Shown piece after piece: positions 15,836 to 22,646 of a stretch of DNA of 64,000 nucleotides. The translations under genes were made by a program, and so were the position numbers. The notes under the pieces are model-generated. The model saw only the letters and a list, made by a program, of their open reading frames with translations, did no database searches and had not been told where the DNA came from. How positions within the stretch are numbered: position 1 is the stretch's first letter; each line of letters begins with the position of its first letter. The stretch comes from Blastococcus sp. TF02-09 (GTDB lineage Bacteria; Actinomycetota; Actinomycetes; Mycobacteriales; Geodermatophilaceae), in contig NZ_QOHH01000006.1 in assembly GCF_003319105.1 (NCBI RefSeq), positions 1 to 64,000 on the forward strand, in the 5' to 3' direction.

Positions 15836-16000
15836 ATGTACGCGTACGAGCACGCACTGGCGCACAGCCGGATGCGCGAGCTGCAGGAGGAGGCGCAGGC
15901 GGCCTCCCGCGCCCACCGGCTCTACCGGGCACGCAAGGCGGCCCGACGCGCGGAGCGGGCGGTGCGTCGCGCCGCGCGCCTCAGCGCGTCGGTCTACTGA
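15836..16000 (+). CDS. Small basic helical protein downstream of whiB7
   Basis: A 54-residue very basic protein (AHRLYRARKAARRAERAVRR), probably one long helix. The ATG follows GAGGGA by six bases. A GTG at 15758, overlapping the whiB7 stop as GTGA, would extend it to 80 residues and couple its translation to whiB7. Function unknown; similar short Arg/Ala-rich proteins are common in actinobacteria. The Arg-rich surface suggests nucleic-acid contact, but that is a guess. Confidence 0.6.
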   Translation: MYAYEHALAHSRMRELQEEAQAASRAHRLYRARKAARRAERAVRRAARLSASVY

Positions 16001-16003
16001 AAG

Positions 16004-16060
16004 AGGACCCCGTCCTCCTCACCCCTCGCTCCGCTCGGGGCGAGCCTCTGGACGGGGCCG
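16004..16060. repeat. Structured palindromic intergenic element, copy 1
   Basis: It fills the gap between two convergent genes. The outer stem ccccgtcc (16008-16015) pairs with ggacgggg (16050-16057); an inner cccc/gggg stem (16022-16025 with 16037-16040) lies between. In reverse orientation it is clearly related to the copy at 19899-19956, with the inner stem changed on both sides. It may act as a bidirectional terminator, although no long T run follows. Confidence 0.75.
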
Positions 16061-16100
16061 GTCGGGCCGGGTCGGACGCTCACGATGCGTCCGGCTCGGC

Positions 16101-17423
16101 TCAGCCCTTGAAGCCCGGGAGCCACTCCTCCAGGACGCCGCGGAAGCCGCCTTCGGCGTCGAGCTGGCACAGCACCCCGATGGACCCGATCGTCACCCGG
16201 TGGATGAGCAGGTAGGCCGGCGGGAGGTTGAGCTGCCGACCCAGCCGGCTGGCCTCCAGGCGCGGGTCGGCGATGCGGGCGGCCTGCTCCTGCATCCAGG
16301 CGCGGGTGAAGTGGAACTGCGGCTCCGCGATCGGGTCGAGCATCGGCCGCAGGAAGTCGTGCACGCCCTGGGCGTCGATCTGGGCGGTCGGCAGCACGAA
16401 GCCCTCGCTGCGCAGGTCGGCCAGCACCTCCTCGGCCCTGCCTTCCAGGGCCCAGCGCAGCAGCCGGCCGATCGGCTCGGGGTGGCCGTCGGGCAGCCGC
16501 GCCGTCGCCCCGAAGTCGATGACCCCGAGGCGGCCGTCGGCCATTAGCCGGAAGTTGCCCGGGTGCGGATCGGCGTGCAGCAGCCCGGCCCGCTCGGGCG
16601 CGGAGAAGTGCAGCACCGCCATGAGCAGGCCCGCGCGGTCGCGCTGCTCGCGCGTGCCGCTGGCGATGATCCGCGACAGCGGGGTGCCCTCGAGCCACTC
16701 CGAGACGATGACCTTGGGTGCGCTGGCGACCACCCGGGGGACGACGATCTGCGGGTCGTCGGCGAATGCGGCCGAGAAGCCGCGCTGCGCGTCGGCCTCG
16801 AGGCTGTAGTCGAGCTCCTCGACCACCCGCGCCTTGAGCTCGGCGATCAGCGGCTTGACGTCCATCCCCGGGAAGAGGACGGCGAACAGGCGCGCGAAGC
16901 GGCTGAGCTGGTTCAGGTCGGCCATGAGCGCGGTGGCCGCACCCGGGTACTGGATCTTCACCGCGACGTCCCGGCCGTCCCGCCACGTCGCGCGGTGCAC
17001 CTGGCCGATGCTGGCCGCGGCCGCCGGCTGGTCGTCGAACTCCGCGAACCGCTGCCGCCACGTGCCACCGAGCTGCTGGGCGAGCACCGCGTGGACGGTG
17101 CGCACCGGCATCGGCGGCGCCTCCTCCTGGAGCTTCACCAGCGCCTGGCGGTAGGGGGCGCTCATCTCCTCGGGCACCGCGGCCTCGAAGACCGAGAGCG
17201 TCTGCCCGAGCTTCATCGCGCCGCCCTTGAGCTGCCCGAGGACGGCGAACAGCTGCTCGGCGGTGCGCTGCTGCAGCTCCGCGGACACCGCGTCCGCGGA
17301 CTGACCGGACAACCGCTTGCCCAACCCCAGCGTGGCGCGGCCCGCGGCCCCCAGGGGAAGGGAGGCCAGCCGCGCGGTGCGGGACACCGAGCCCCGCGGC
17401 ATCACCGGTCGGTCGTCGCCCAC
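16101..17423 (-). CDS. ABC1/UbiB-family atypical kinase
   Basis: A 440-residue ABC1 (ADCK/UbiB) protein. The family-specific KxGQ motif is MKLGQ near residue 71, followed by the Ala-rich nucleotide loop AAAASIGQVHRA, the VAIK-type lysine in VAVKIQYPG, the catalytic HADPHPGNF and the metal-binding VIDFG. The family has ATPase activity tied to lipid or quinone metabolism. The homologue next to whiB7 in M. tuberculosis is Rv3197. The GTG start follows GAGGAGGACAC. It lies 71 bases downstream of the E1-like gene, transcribed the same way. Confidence 0.92.
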   Translation of the reverse strand: MGDDRPVMPRGSVSRTARLASLPLGAAGRATLGLGKRLSGQSADAVSAELQQRTAEQLFAVLGQLKGGAMKLGQTLSVFEAAVPEEMSAPYRQALVKLQEEAPPMPVRTVHAVLAQQLGGTWRQRFAEFDDQPAAAASIGQVHRATWRDGRDVAVKIQYPGAATALMADLNQLSRFARLFAVLFPGMDVKPLIAELKARVVEELDYSLEADAQRGFSAAFADDPQIVVPRVVASAPKVIVSEWLEGTPLSRIIASGTREQRDRAGLLMAVLHFSAPERAGLLHADPHPGNFRLMADGRLGVIDFGATARLPDGHPEPIGRLLRWALEGRAEEVLADLRSEGFVLPTAQIDAQGVHDFLRPMLDPIAEPQFHFTRAWMQEQAARIADPRLEASRLGRQLNLPPAYLLIHRVTIGSIGVLCQLDAEGGFRGVLEEWLPGFKG

Positions 17424-17494
17424 GTGTCCTCCTCGTCAGCGCCGTGCCCGGCCCCGCGGTAGCGGAGGCGGCTCGGGCGAACCCGCGAGCGCGC

Positions 17495-18547
17495 TCACGG
17501 GCCATTGTCCCCTGCCGCACGCTGCTTTCGCTGGGCGCAGCCGCACTCGGGGTGCGGAGACCAGTGGCGTACCCGGGGGAGCAGGTCGGGCGGGGACAGC
17601 TCCAGGGTCGCATCCAGCGTGACCGGGGCGGCGTTCCCGTCCAGGTAGGCGAGCACCTGCACGGCGGCGGTCACGGCGGTGAGCAGGCAGGTCACCGTCG
17701 CGCCGCTGGGCGGTGGCTCGCCGGCCGTGAGCTGCGCGGCCAGCCGCGGCCAGCGTGGATCCGCGTCGCGCCGGTGCAGGTCGGCGCAGCGCAGGCAGCT
17801 GGTGACGCCCGGCACCACGAGCGGCCCCACCACACCGGTGGCACCCCGCACGGTGGCGACCAGGTGCGGCACCCCCGCGCGCGACCAGCCGGCCACCGTG
17901 GGGTCCGACGCCGCCCACGGGCGGGCGAGCACGACCAGGTCGGGCAGCGCGCCCCCGGTCACCGGGCGCAGGTCGGTGAGCGGGCTGGCCCGCCGGACCG
18001 CGTCGGCCGCGGCCACCGACCGCGGCCGTCCCTCGTCCGCGGCGGTCGCCCCGCCGACGACGGCGTCGCCCGCGGCCACCAGCCCGCTGTCCCGGACGCT
18101 CACCCGGCCGACGCCGCTGGCCGCGAGGACCGCCGCGAGCGGGGTGCCGACGCGCGTGGCGCCGTCGACCACGACGACGGCGGCCCGCCGGGCGCGCCAG
18201 CCCTCGGCCGACGGGCTCTCCGCGGCCTGGCGAGCGGCGGCGGCCGGGCCGGCGTCGGTGGCCAGCAGGTCGGCGGCGTCGACGTCGACCAGGAGGTGGG
18301 CGGCGCGCAGGCCGTCGAGGACGGCGGTCACCGCACCGGCGTCCAGACCTTCGCGGACGGCGTCGGCGACCACGGCCCGCTGCACCCGGCGCCCGTCCAG
18401 GCCGCGCAGCAGGGCGGCCAGCCCGTGCGGGAGCGGGCTCACCAGCAGGCCGTCACCGGTGTCCACGCCGCCGATCTGCAGGGTGTCCGCGTCCCCGCGC
18501 AGCAGCGGGACCGCGGCGGGCAGCAGGGGACGGGCCGAGTCGCTCAC
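17495..18547 (-). CDS. E1/ThiF-like, TOMM leader-peptide-binding-type protein (orphan)
   Basis: A 350-residue protein of the group annotated as cyclodehydratase-domain or TOMM precursor leader-binding protein. An N-terminal winged-helix-like part (residues 1-100) is followed by a degenerate E1-like Rossmann domain. A zinc tetrathiolate set is visible: CLRCADLH near 270 and CGC near the C-terminus. The usual E1 ATP-binding glycine motif (GxGxxG) is absent. No YcaO, precursor peptide or protease of a RiPP cluster is present in the window, so the role is probably housekeeping. It is upstream of and co-directional with the ABC1 kinase gene. Confidence 0.8.
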   Translation of the reverse strand: MSDSARPLLPAAVPLLRGDADTLQIGGVDTGDGLLVSPLPHGLAALLRGLDGRRVQRAVVADAVREGLDAGAVTAVLDGLRAAHLLVDVDAADLLATDAGPAAAARQAAESPSAEGWRARRAAVVVVDGATRVGTPLAAVLAASGVGRVSVRDSGLVAAGDAVVGGATAADEGRPRSVAAADAVRRASPLTDLRPVTGGALPDLVVLARPWAASDPTVAGWSRAGVPHLVATVRGATGVVGPLVVPGVTSCLRCADLHRRDADPRWPRLAAQLTAGEPPPSGATVTCLLTAVTAAVQVLAYLDGNAAPVTLDATLELSPPDLLPRVRHWSPHPECGCAQRKQRAAGDNGP

Positions 18548-18664
18548 CGGAGGAGCGTGACAGCGCCGGCGGGTGCGGCGGGCCTCCGTCCACAGGCCCG
18601 GGGACGACGACGGCGGCGCCCCGAACGGGGTCGCCGCCGTCGACGCGACTGGGAGGCCGGTGGT

Positions 18665-18817
18665 TCAGGCCTTGCCGAGGATCCGGTTCATCTTGGTGCC
18701 GCAGACCGGGCAGGTGCCTTGCGCCATGCGACGTCCGGACTCGCTGACCTTGACCTCGCCGTCGAAGTCGCGCTTCTCCTTGCACTTCACGCAGTAGCCG
18801 TTGTAGCTCTCAGCCAC
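18665..18817 (-). CDS. DUF5679 zinc-ribbon protein
   Basis: A 50-residue protein with two CxxC pairs (GYCVKCKEK and TCPVCGTK), a small zinc ribbon matching DUF5679, of unknown function. The GTG at 18817 is six bases after GAGGAG. A possible -10 (TAGCGT) lies at 18880-18875. It is transcribed leftward, 117 bases before the E1-like gene. Confidence 0.88.
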   Translation of the reverse strand: MAESYNGYCVKCKEKRDFDGEVKVSESGRRMAQGTCPVCGTKMNRILGKA

Positions 18818-19206
18818 GGGATCTCCTCGTCTCGGGGGCGCTCCGGCATGCAGGCCGGGCGTCGTTGCGCGGGAACGCTACCCGCGCCGGTGCGCCCCGA
18901 TACGGCCGATGGCGGTTCGGTCAGCGGCTGGTTCCCACAGCCTGTGGACAACCCTGTGGAGCACGTGGGGACCCGTCGGCGTGTCCCTGTGCGCGGACGG
19001 GGGGTGGAGCCGGGGACAACGCTCGCGGACCTGCCCGCGCACCCCGTCCCACCTGCACGGACGGCTCGCGGCGGGTTGTGGAACCTAGCGGTCGGTGGTG
19101 GGGAACGCCGGGCGGGGCGGCCTCGTGTCCACCGTCCGTGCGACCTGTACCCGAGAGGGTGTCTCCGGGCGGGCGCGGCCACGGGGGAGTGGCTTACGGT
19201 TCCCCC
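18818..19206. other. 389-bp non-coding region with DnaA-box-like sites
   Basis: The divergent spacer between the DUF5679 and M48-type genes has no convincing gene. It contains TGTGGACAA (18943-18951), an exact complement of the actinobacterial DnaA box TTGTCCACA. A partial copy lies 12 bases further on (18955-18960, TGTGGA) and another TGTGGA at 19078-19083. TAGCGT near 18877 and TACGGT near 19196 are likely -10 elements for the two flanking genes. Confidence 0.55.
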
Positions 19207-19899
19207 GTGCACGGACCGCCCCCCGACGCCTCCGCACGCCCCGAGCCCTCCGGCGTCCCGCCGGAATCTCTGGGTGCGGGTCGTGCCGTGCCCATGGCGC
19301 GGCGCAGGTCCGGTGGGGACGACGCCGCGCAGCCGCTGCCCGGGGACGCCGAGTCGCTCGTCGAGGTCCGCCGCAGCGCCCGGCGCCGGCGCACTGTCAC
19401 CGCCTACCGCGAGAGCGGCCGCACCGTGGTGCTGATCCCGGCGGCGTTCAGCCCCGCCGAGGAGCGCCGCTGGGTCGAGCAGATGGTCGCCAAGCTGCAG
19501 ACCCGCGAGGAGCGGCGCCGTCGGTCCCTGGGTGGTGACGACGAGCTGATGATCCGGGCGCGGGCCCTGTCCGCCGCGCACCTGGACGGCCTGGCCGAGC
19601 CGGCGTCCGTGCGGTGGGTGGACAACCAGCAGCGCCGGTGGGGCTCCTGCACGCCGGCCGACCGCAGCATCCGGTTGTCCAGCCGGCTGCGCTCGATGCC
19701 CGACTACGTCGTCGACTACGTGCTGGTCCACGAGCTGGTGCACCTGCTCGAGCCCGGCCACGACGAGCGGTTCTGGGCGCTCGTGGCGCGCTACCCGCGC
19801 GCGGAGCGGGCCCGCGGCTTCCTCGAGGGCGTGGAGCTGGCCAACACCGCCGGAGCGGCCGGCGCCGCGGCCGGGCCCGACGCCGACCTCGTCGACTGA
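19207..19899 (+). CDS. YgjP/M48-like metallopeptidase domain protein
   Basis: A 230-residue protein of the DUF45/YgjP type. The zinc motif HELVH lies in VLVHELVHLLEPGHDERFW near residues 176-194, preceded by the conserved RWGSC. It is predicted to be a cytoplasmic metallopeptidase; substrates are unknown. The GTG at 19207 is chosen because TACGGT is six bases upstream; an ATG at 19294 would give 201 residues and a start nearer the conserved domain. It converges with the DUF2342-type gene, with a structured repeat filling the gap. Confidence 0.85.
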   Translation: MHGPPPDASARPEPSGVPPESLGAGRAVPMARRRSGGDDAAQPLPGDAESLVEVRRSARRRRTVTAYRESGRTVVLIPAAFSPAEERRWVEQMVAKLQTREERRRRSLGGDDELMIRARALSAAHLDGLAEPASVRWVDNQQRRWGSCTPADRSIRLSSRLRSMPDYVVDYVLVHELVHLLEPGHDERFWALVARYPRAERARGFLEGVELANTAGAAGAAAGPDADLVD

Positions 19900-19956
19900 A
19901 GGCCCCGTCCGGAGGCTCGCCACGAGCCTGCGAGTGGTGAGAGGGACGGGGTCCTT
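19899..19956. repeat. Structured palindromic intergenic element, copy 2
   Basis: This 58-nt element fits exactly between two convergent stop codons. The outer stem pairs 19899-19910 (aaggccccgtcc) with 19944-19956, with one bulged base. An inner ccac/gtgg stem is possible. It is the same length as copy 3 and about 70% identical to it, and is similar to copy 1 in inverted orientation. Confidence 0.8.
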
Positions 19957-19958
19957 CT

Positions 19959-21323
19959 TCAGCCTTGGTCGGGCCCGTCGTCCCCGGGCTTCTCGGCGTC
20001 GCCGTCGGTGAGGGCCTGGAGCTCGTCGTCGAGGCCCTGGCGGGTGACGAAGTCCATCGGCTCGTCCAGGTCGTCCGACGTCGGCAGCAGGTCCGGGTGG
20101 TTCCACAGCCGGTCGCGGTCCGCGCCGCCGTGCTGCTGCGTCATCGCCGCCCACACCGTGGCGGCGTCCCGGAGCCGGCGCGGCCGCAGCTGCAGGCCCA
20201 CGAGGGTGGCGAAGGTCTGCTCGGCCGGGCCACCGGAGGCGCGGCGACGGCGCATCGTCTCGGCCAGCGCGGAGTGGCCGGGCAGCCGGTCCTTCGCGGC
20301 CGCGGCGACGACGGTGTCGATCCATCCCTCGACCAGCGCGAGCAGGGTCTCCAGGCGGCGCAGCGCCATCGCCTGCTCGGGGGTCTCCTCCGGTTCGAGC
20401 ACCCCGCTGCCCAGCAGCCGCTGGATGCTCTCCGGGTCGCTGGGGTTTAGCCCCTCCATGCCGCCGCCGGACATGGCCTCGGAGATGCCGCGCTCGATGG
20501 CGTCGCGGTCGATGGTGATGCCGCGGGCGTAGGCGTGGACGGCGTCCTGCAGCTGCTGGCGCAGCCACGGGACGTGCGCGAACAGCCGCTGGGCGGCGGC
20601 CTCGCGCAGCGCGAGGAACAGGCGCACCTCGTCGGCGGGCCGGTCGAGCCCGTCGGCGAAGGCGGCGACGTTCTGCGGCACCAGCACACCGGTGCCGGCG
20701 GGGGCCAGCGGCAGGCCGACGTCGGTGCTGGTGACGACCTCGTCGGCGAGCTTGCCCAGCGCCGACCCGACCTGGGCGCCGAACATGACGCCGCCCATGC
20801 GGCCCATGATCCCGGCGATCGGGCCGAAGCCCATCGCAGCCTCCTGCGGCAGCGCGCTGGTCATCGCGGCGACGACCTTCTCCGCGAGGGGGTCGATCAG
20901 CGCGCCCCAGGCCGGCAGGGTCTGCTCCACCCACTCGACCCGCGACCAGGCGGCGGTGCGCTCGATGCCCGAGGGCAGCTCGGTCACCTGGTCGAGCCAC
21001 AGGTCGGCCAGCCGCAGCGCCTCGGCCACCGCGGTGCGCTCGGCGTCGGACACCGGCTGGTGACCCGCGGCGAGCTGGCTGATGGCGCTCTGCTTGGCGA
21101 GGTCCCAGTTGACCGGCCCGCCGGACCAGTTCATCAGCCGCTGCAGCTCGGCGAACAGCGGCATCTTGCCCAGGACGTCCTCGGGTGAGCCGCCGCCGGC
21201 CATGCCGCCGAACAGCGCACCCAGGCCGAACGGGTCACCGCCGCCCGGGGTGCCACCGCCGCCCTCGCGGCGTTCGGGATCGCGGTCGCCGGGGAGGCCG
21301 AAGCCGAACGGGACGTCACTCAT
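19959..21323 (-). CDS. DUF2342 (Zincin_2) predicted zinc-dependent metalloprotease
   Basis: A 454-residue protein of the actinobacterial family usually annotated as zinc-dependent metalloprotease or coenzyme F420-associated hydrolase-like. Recognisable blocks are GGPVNWDLAKQSAISQLAAG near residue 68, MGFGPIAGIMGRMGGVMFGAQ, and LREAAAQRLFAHVPWLRQQL. No classical HExxH occurs anywhere in the protein, so catalysis is unproven. The ATG at 21323 is used; upstream in-frame sequence is not protein-like. The neighbouring PDZ-Lon and UPF0182 genes match the M. tuberculosis Rv3193c-Rv3195 order. Confidence 0.85.
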   Translation of the reverse strand: MSDVPFGFGLPGDRDPERREGGGGTPGGGDPFGLGALFGGMAGGGSPEDVLGKMPLFAELQRLMNWSGGPVNWDLAKQSAISQLAAGHQPVSDAERTAVAEALRLADLWLDQVTELPSGIERTAAWSRVEWVEQTLPAWGALIDPLAEKVVAAMTSALPQEAAMGFGPIAGIMGRMGGVMFGAQVGSALGKLADEVVTSTDVGLPLAPAGTGVLVPQNVAAFADGLDRPADEVRLFLALREAAAQRLFAHVPWLRQQLQDAVHAYARGITIDRDAIERGISEAMSGGGMEGLNPSDPESIQRLLGSGVLEPEETPEQAMALRRLETLLALVEGWIDTVVAAAAKDRLPGHSALAETMRRRRASGGPAEQTFATLVGLQLRPRRLRDAATVWAAMTQQHGGADRDRLWNHPDLLPTSDDLDEPMDFVTRQGLDDELQALTDGDAEKPGDDGPDQG

Positions 21324-21377
21324 GCGTCCACGGTAGACGCCCCCGTCAGCGCTGGTAGGCGCGTTCGCCGGGAGCTC

Positions 21378-21435
21378 AAGGCCTGCTGCAGGGGCCTGCC
21401 GCGAGCATGCGAGCGGTGGGGGGCGACAGGTCCTT
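21378..21435. repeat. Structured palindromic intergenic element, copy 3
   Basis: Exactly 58 nt, colinear with copy 2, but the outer stem is cctg/cagg where copy 2 has cccc/gggg, so both arms changed together. Unlike copies 1 and 2 it sits in a divergent promoter region, upstream of both the DUF2342 and Lon-like genes, which argues against a simple terminator role. Confidence 0.7.
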
Positions 21436-21453
21436 CGCCTACTCTCGCCGGTC

Positions 21454-22476
21454 GTGACCCGTCGCATCGCCGTCCTGACCACCGGTGGCGTCCTGCTGGT
21501 GCTGTTCGGCGTGCTCGGCACGACGCTGCCGGTGCCCTACGTCGCCCAGGTGCCCGGACCCACCTACAACACGCTGGGCGACATCGACGGCGAGCCGATC
21601 ATCTCCGTCGAGGGCCGCGAGCCCAACGAGGTCGAGGGCAACCTCAACCTGACCACCGTGGGTGTGAGCCGCGACCGGCTGAGCCTGGTGCAGGCCGTGC
21701 GCGGCTGGTTCGACGACGAGGTGGCGGTCGTCCCCGAGGAGTCGGTGTACCCGGCCGACCGGACCGTCGAGGAGACCCGCCAGGCCAACCGCCGCGCGTT
21801 CGTCACCTCCGAGCAGGCCGCGGAGAGCGTCGCGCTGGGACACCTGGGCTACCCGGAGAAGGTCGTGGTGCGCGGGCTCCCCGAGGACTCGCCGTCCGAG
21901 GGCCGGCTCCAGGAGGGCGACGCCCTCGAGTCGGTCGACGGGCGGCCGACGCCGGACCTCGCCGCGCTCGAGTCGGTGCTCGGCTCGATCCCGCCCGGCA
22001 CGGACGTGCCCGTCGCCTACACGCGACTGGGCGACCCCGGCAGCACGACGGTGACCACGGGACCCGCCGAGGAGGGCGACGGGTCCGTCCTCGGCGTCAG
22101 CGTGCTGCAGCAGCCGGCCGCACCCTTCGACGTCGACATCCAGGTGGAGGACGTCGGCGGCCCGTCGGCCGGTCTGATGCTGACGCTCGGCATCCTCGAC
22201 CTGGTGGGCGCGGACGACCTCACCGGCGGTGCGCTGGTCGCGGGCACCGGGACCATCGACGTCGACGGCGAGGTCGGCCCCATCGGCGGCATCCCGCTGA
22301 AGATGGTCGCCGCCCGCGAGATCGGTGCCGACCTGTTCCTCGTGCCCGAGGACAACTGCGAGGAGGCGCTGGCCGCCGAGGACCCGGGCTTCCCGCTGGC
22401 CAAGGTCGCGACCCTGGACGACGCCCTCGAGGCCCTCGCCGACCTGCGGGCGGGGCGCACGCCGGCCGCCTGCTGA
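21454..22476 (+). CDS. Membrane-anchored PDZ/Lon-like (S16) protease
   Basis: A 340-residue protein: one N-terminal transmembrane segment (residues ~5-27), a PDZ domain (~130-200) and a C-terminal Lon-type proteolytic domain. The catalytic serine is in GGPSAGLM and the lysine in GIPLKMVAA. It probably cleaves proteins at the outer face of the membrane. The GTG follows TACTCT by eight bases (leaderless type). It is positionally equivalent to M. tuberculosis Rv3194c, next to UPF0182. Confidence 0.93.
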   Translation: MTRRIAVLTTGGVLLVLFGVLGTTLPVPYVAQVPGPTYNTLGDIDGEPIISVEGREPNEVEGNLNLTTVGVSRDRLSLVQAVRGWFDDEVAVVPEESVYPADRTVEETRQANRRAFVTSEQAAESVALGHLGYPEKVVVRGLPEDSPSEGRLQEGDALESVDGRPTPDLAALESVLGSIPPGTDVPVAYTRLGDPGSTTVTTGPAEEGDGSVLGVSVLQQPAAPFDVDIQVEDVGGPSAGLMLTLGILDLVGADDLTGGALVAGTGTIDVDGEVGPIGGIPLKMVAAREIGADLFLVPEDNCEEALAAEDPGFPLAKVATLDDALEALADLRAGRTPAAC

Positions 22477-22503
22477 GGCCCGGCCGCGCCGACCGGAACA
22501 CCC

Positions 22504-22529
22504 GGGAACCCCGCCGCCGCTGGCGCGTT
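22504..22529 (+). promoter_or_regulatory. Possible ECF-type promoter upstream of UPF0182
   Basis: GGGAAC (22504-22509) is followed after 17 bases by GTT (22527-22529). This resembles the SigR/SigH class (GGAAT/C, 18-19 bases, GTT), but the spacer is short. Weak, seen by eye only. Confidence 0.3.
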
Positions 22530-22646
22530 GTGCTGGGATGAGCGGAGGACCGCGCCCAGGGTCGGGCGCTCCTCCTCGTCGGTGGTGCGGCCGTGGCCGA
22601 GCTACCGGATCCGCACCTACGACCCGTCAATGTGAGGAGACCGCTC

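Noticed and set aside
17495-18817. A thiazole/oxazole-modified peptide gene cluster
   Set aside because: Only the leader-binding-like protein is present. No YcaO, dehydrogenase, precursor peptide or transporter was found within the surrounding 20 kb.
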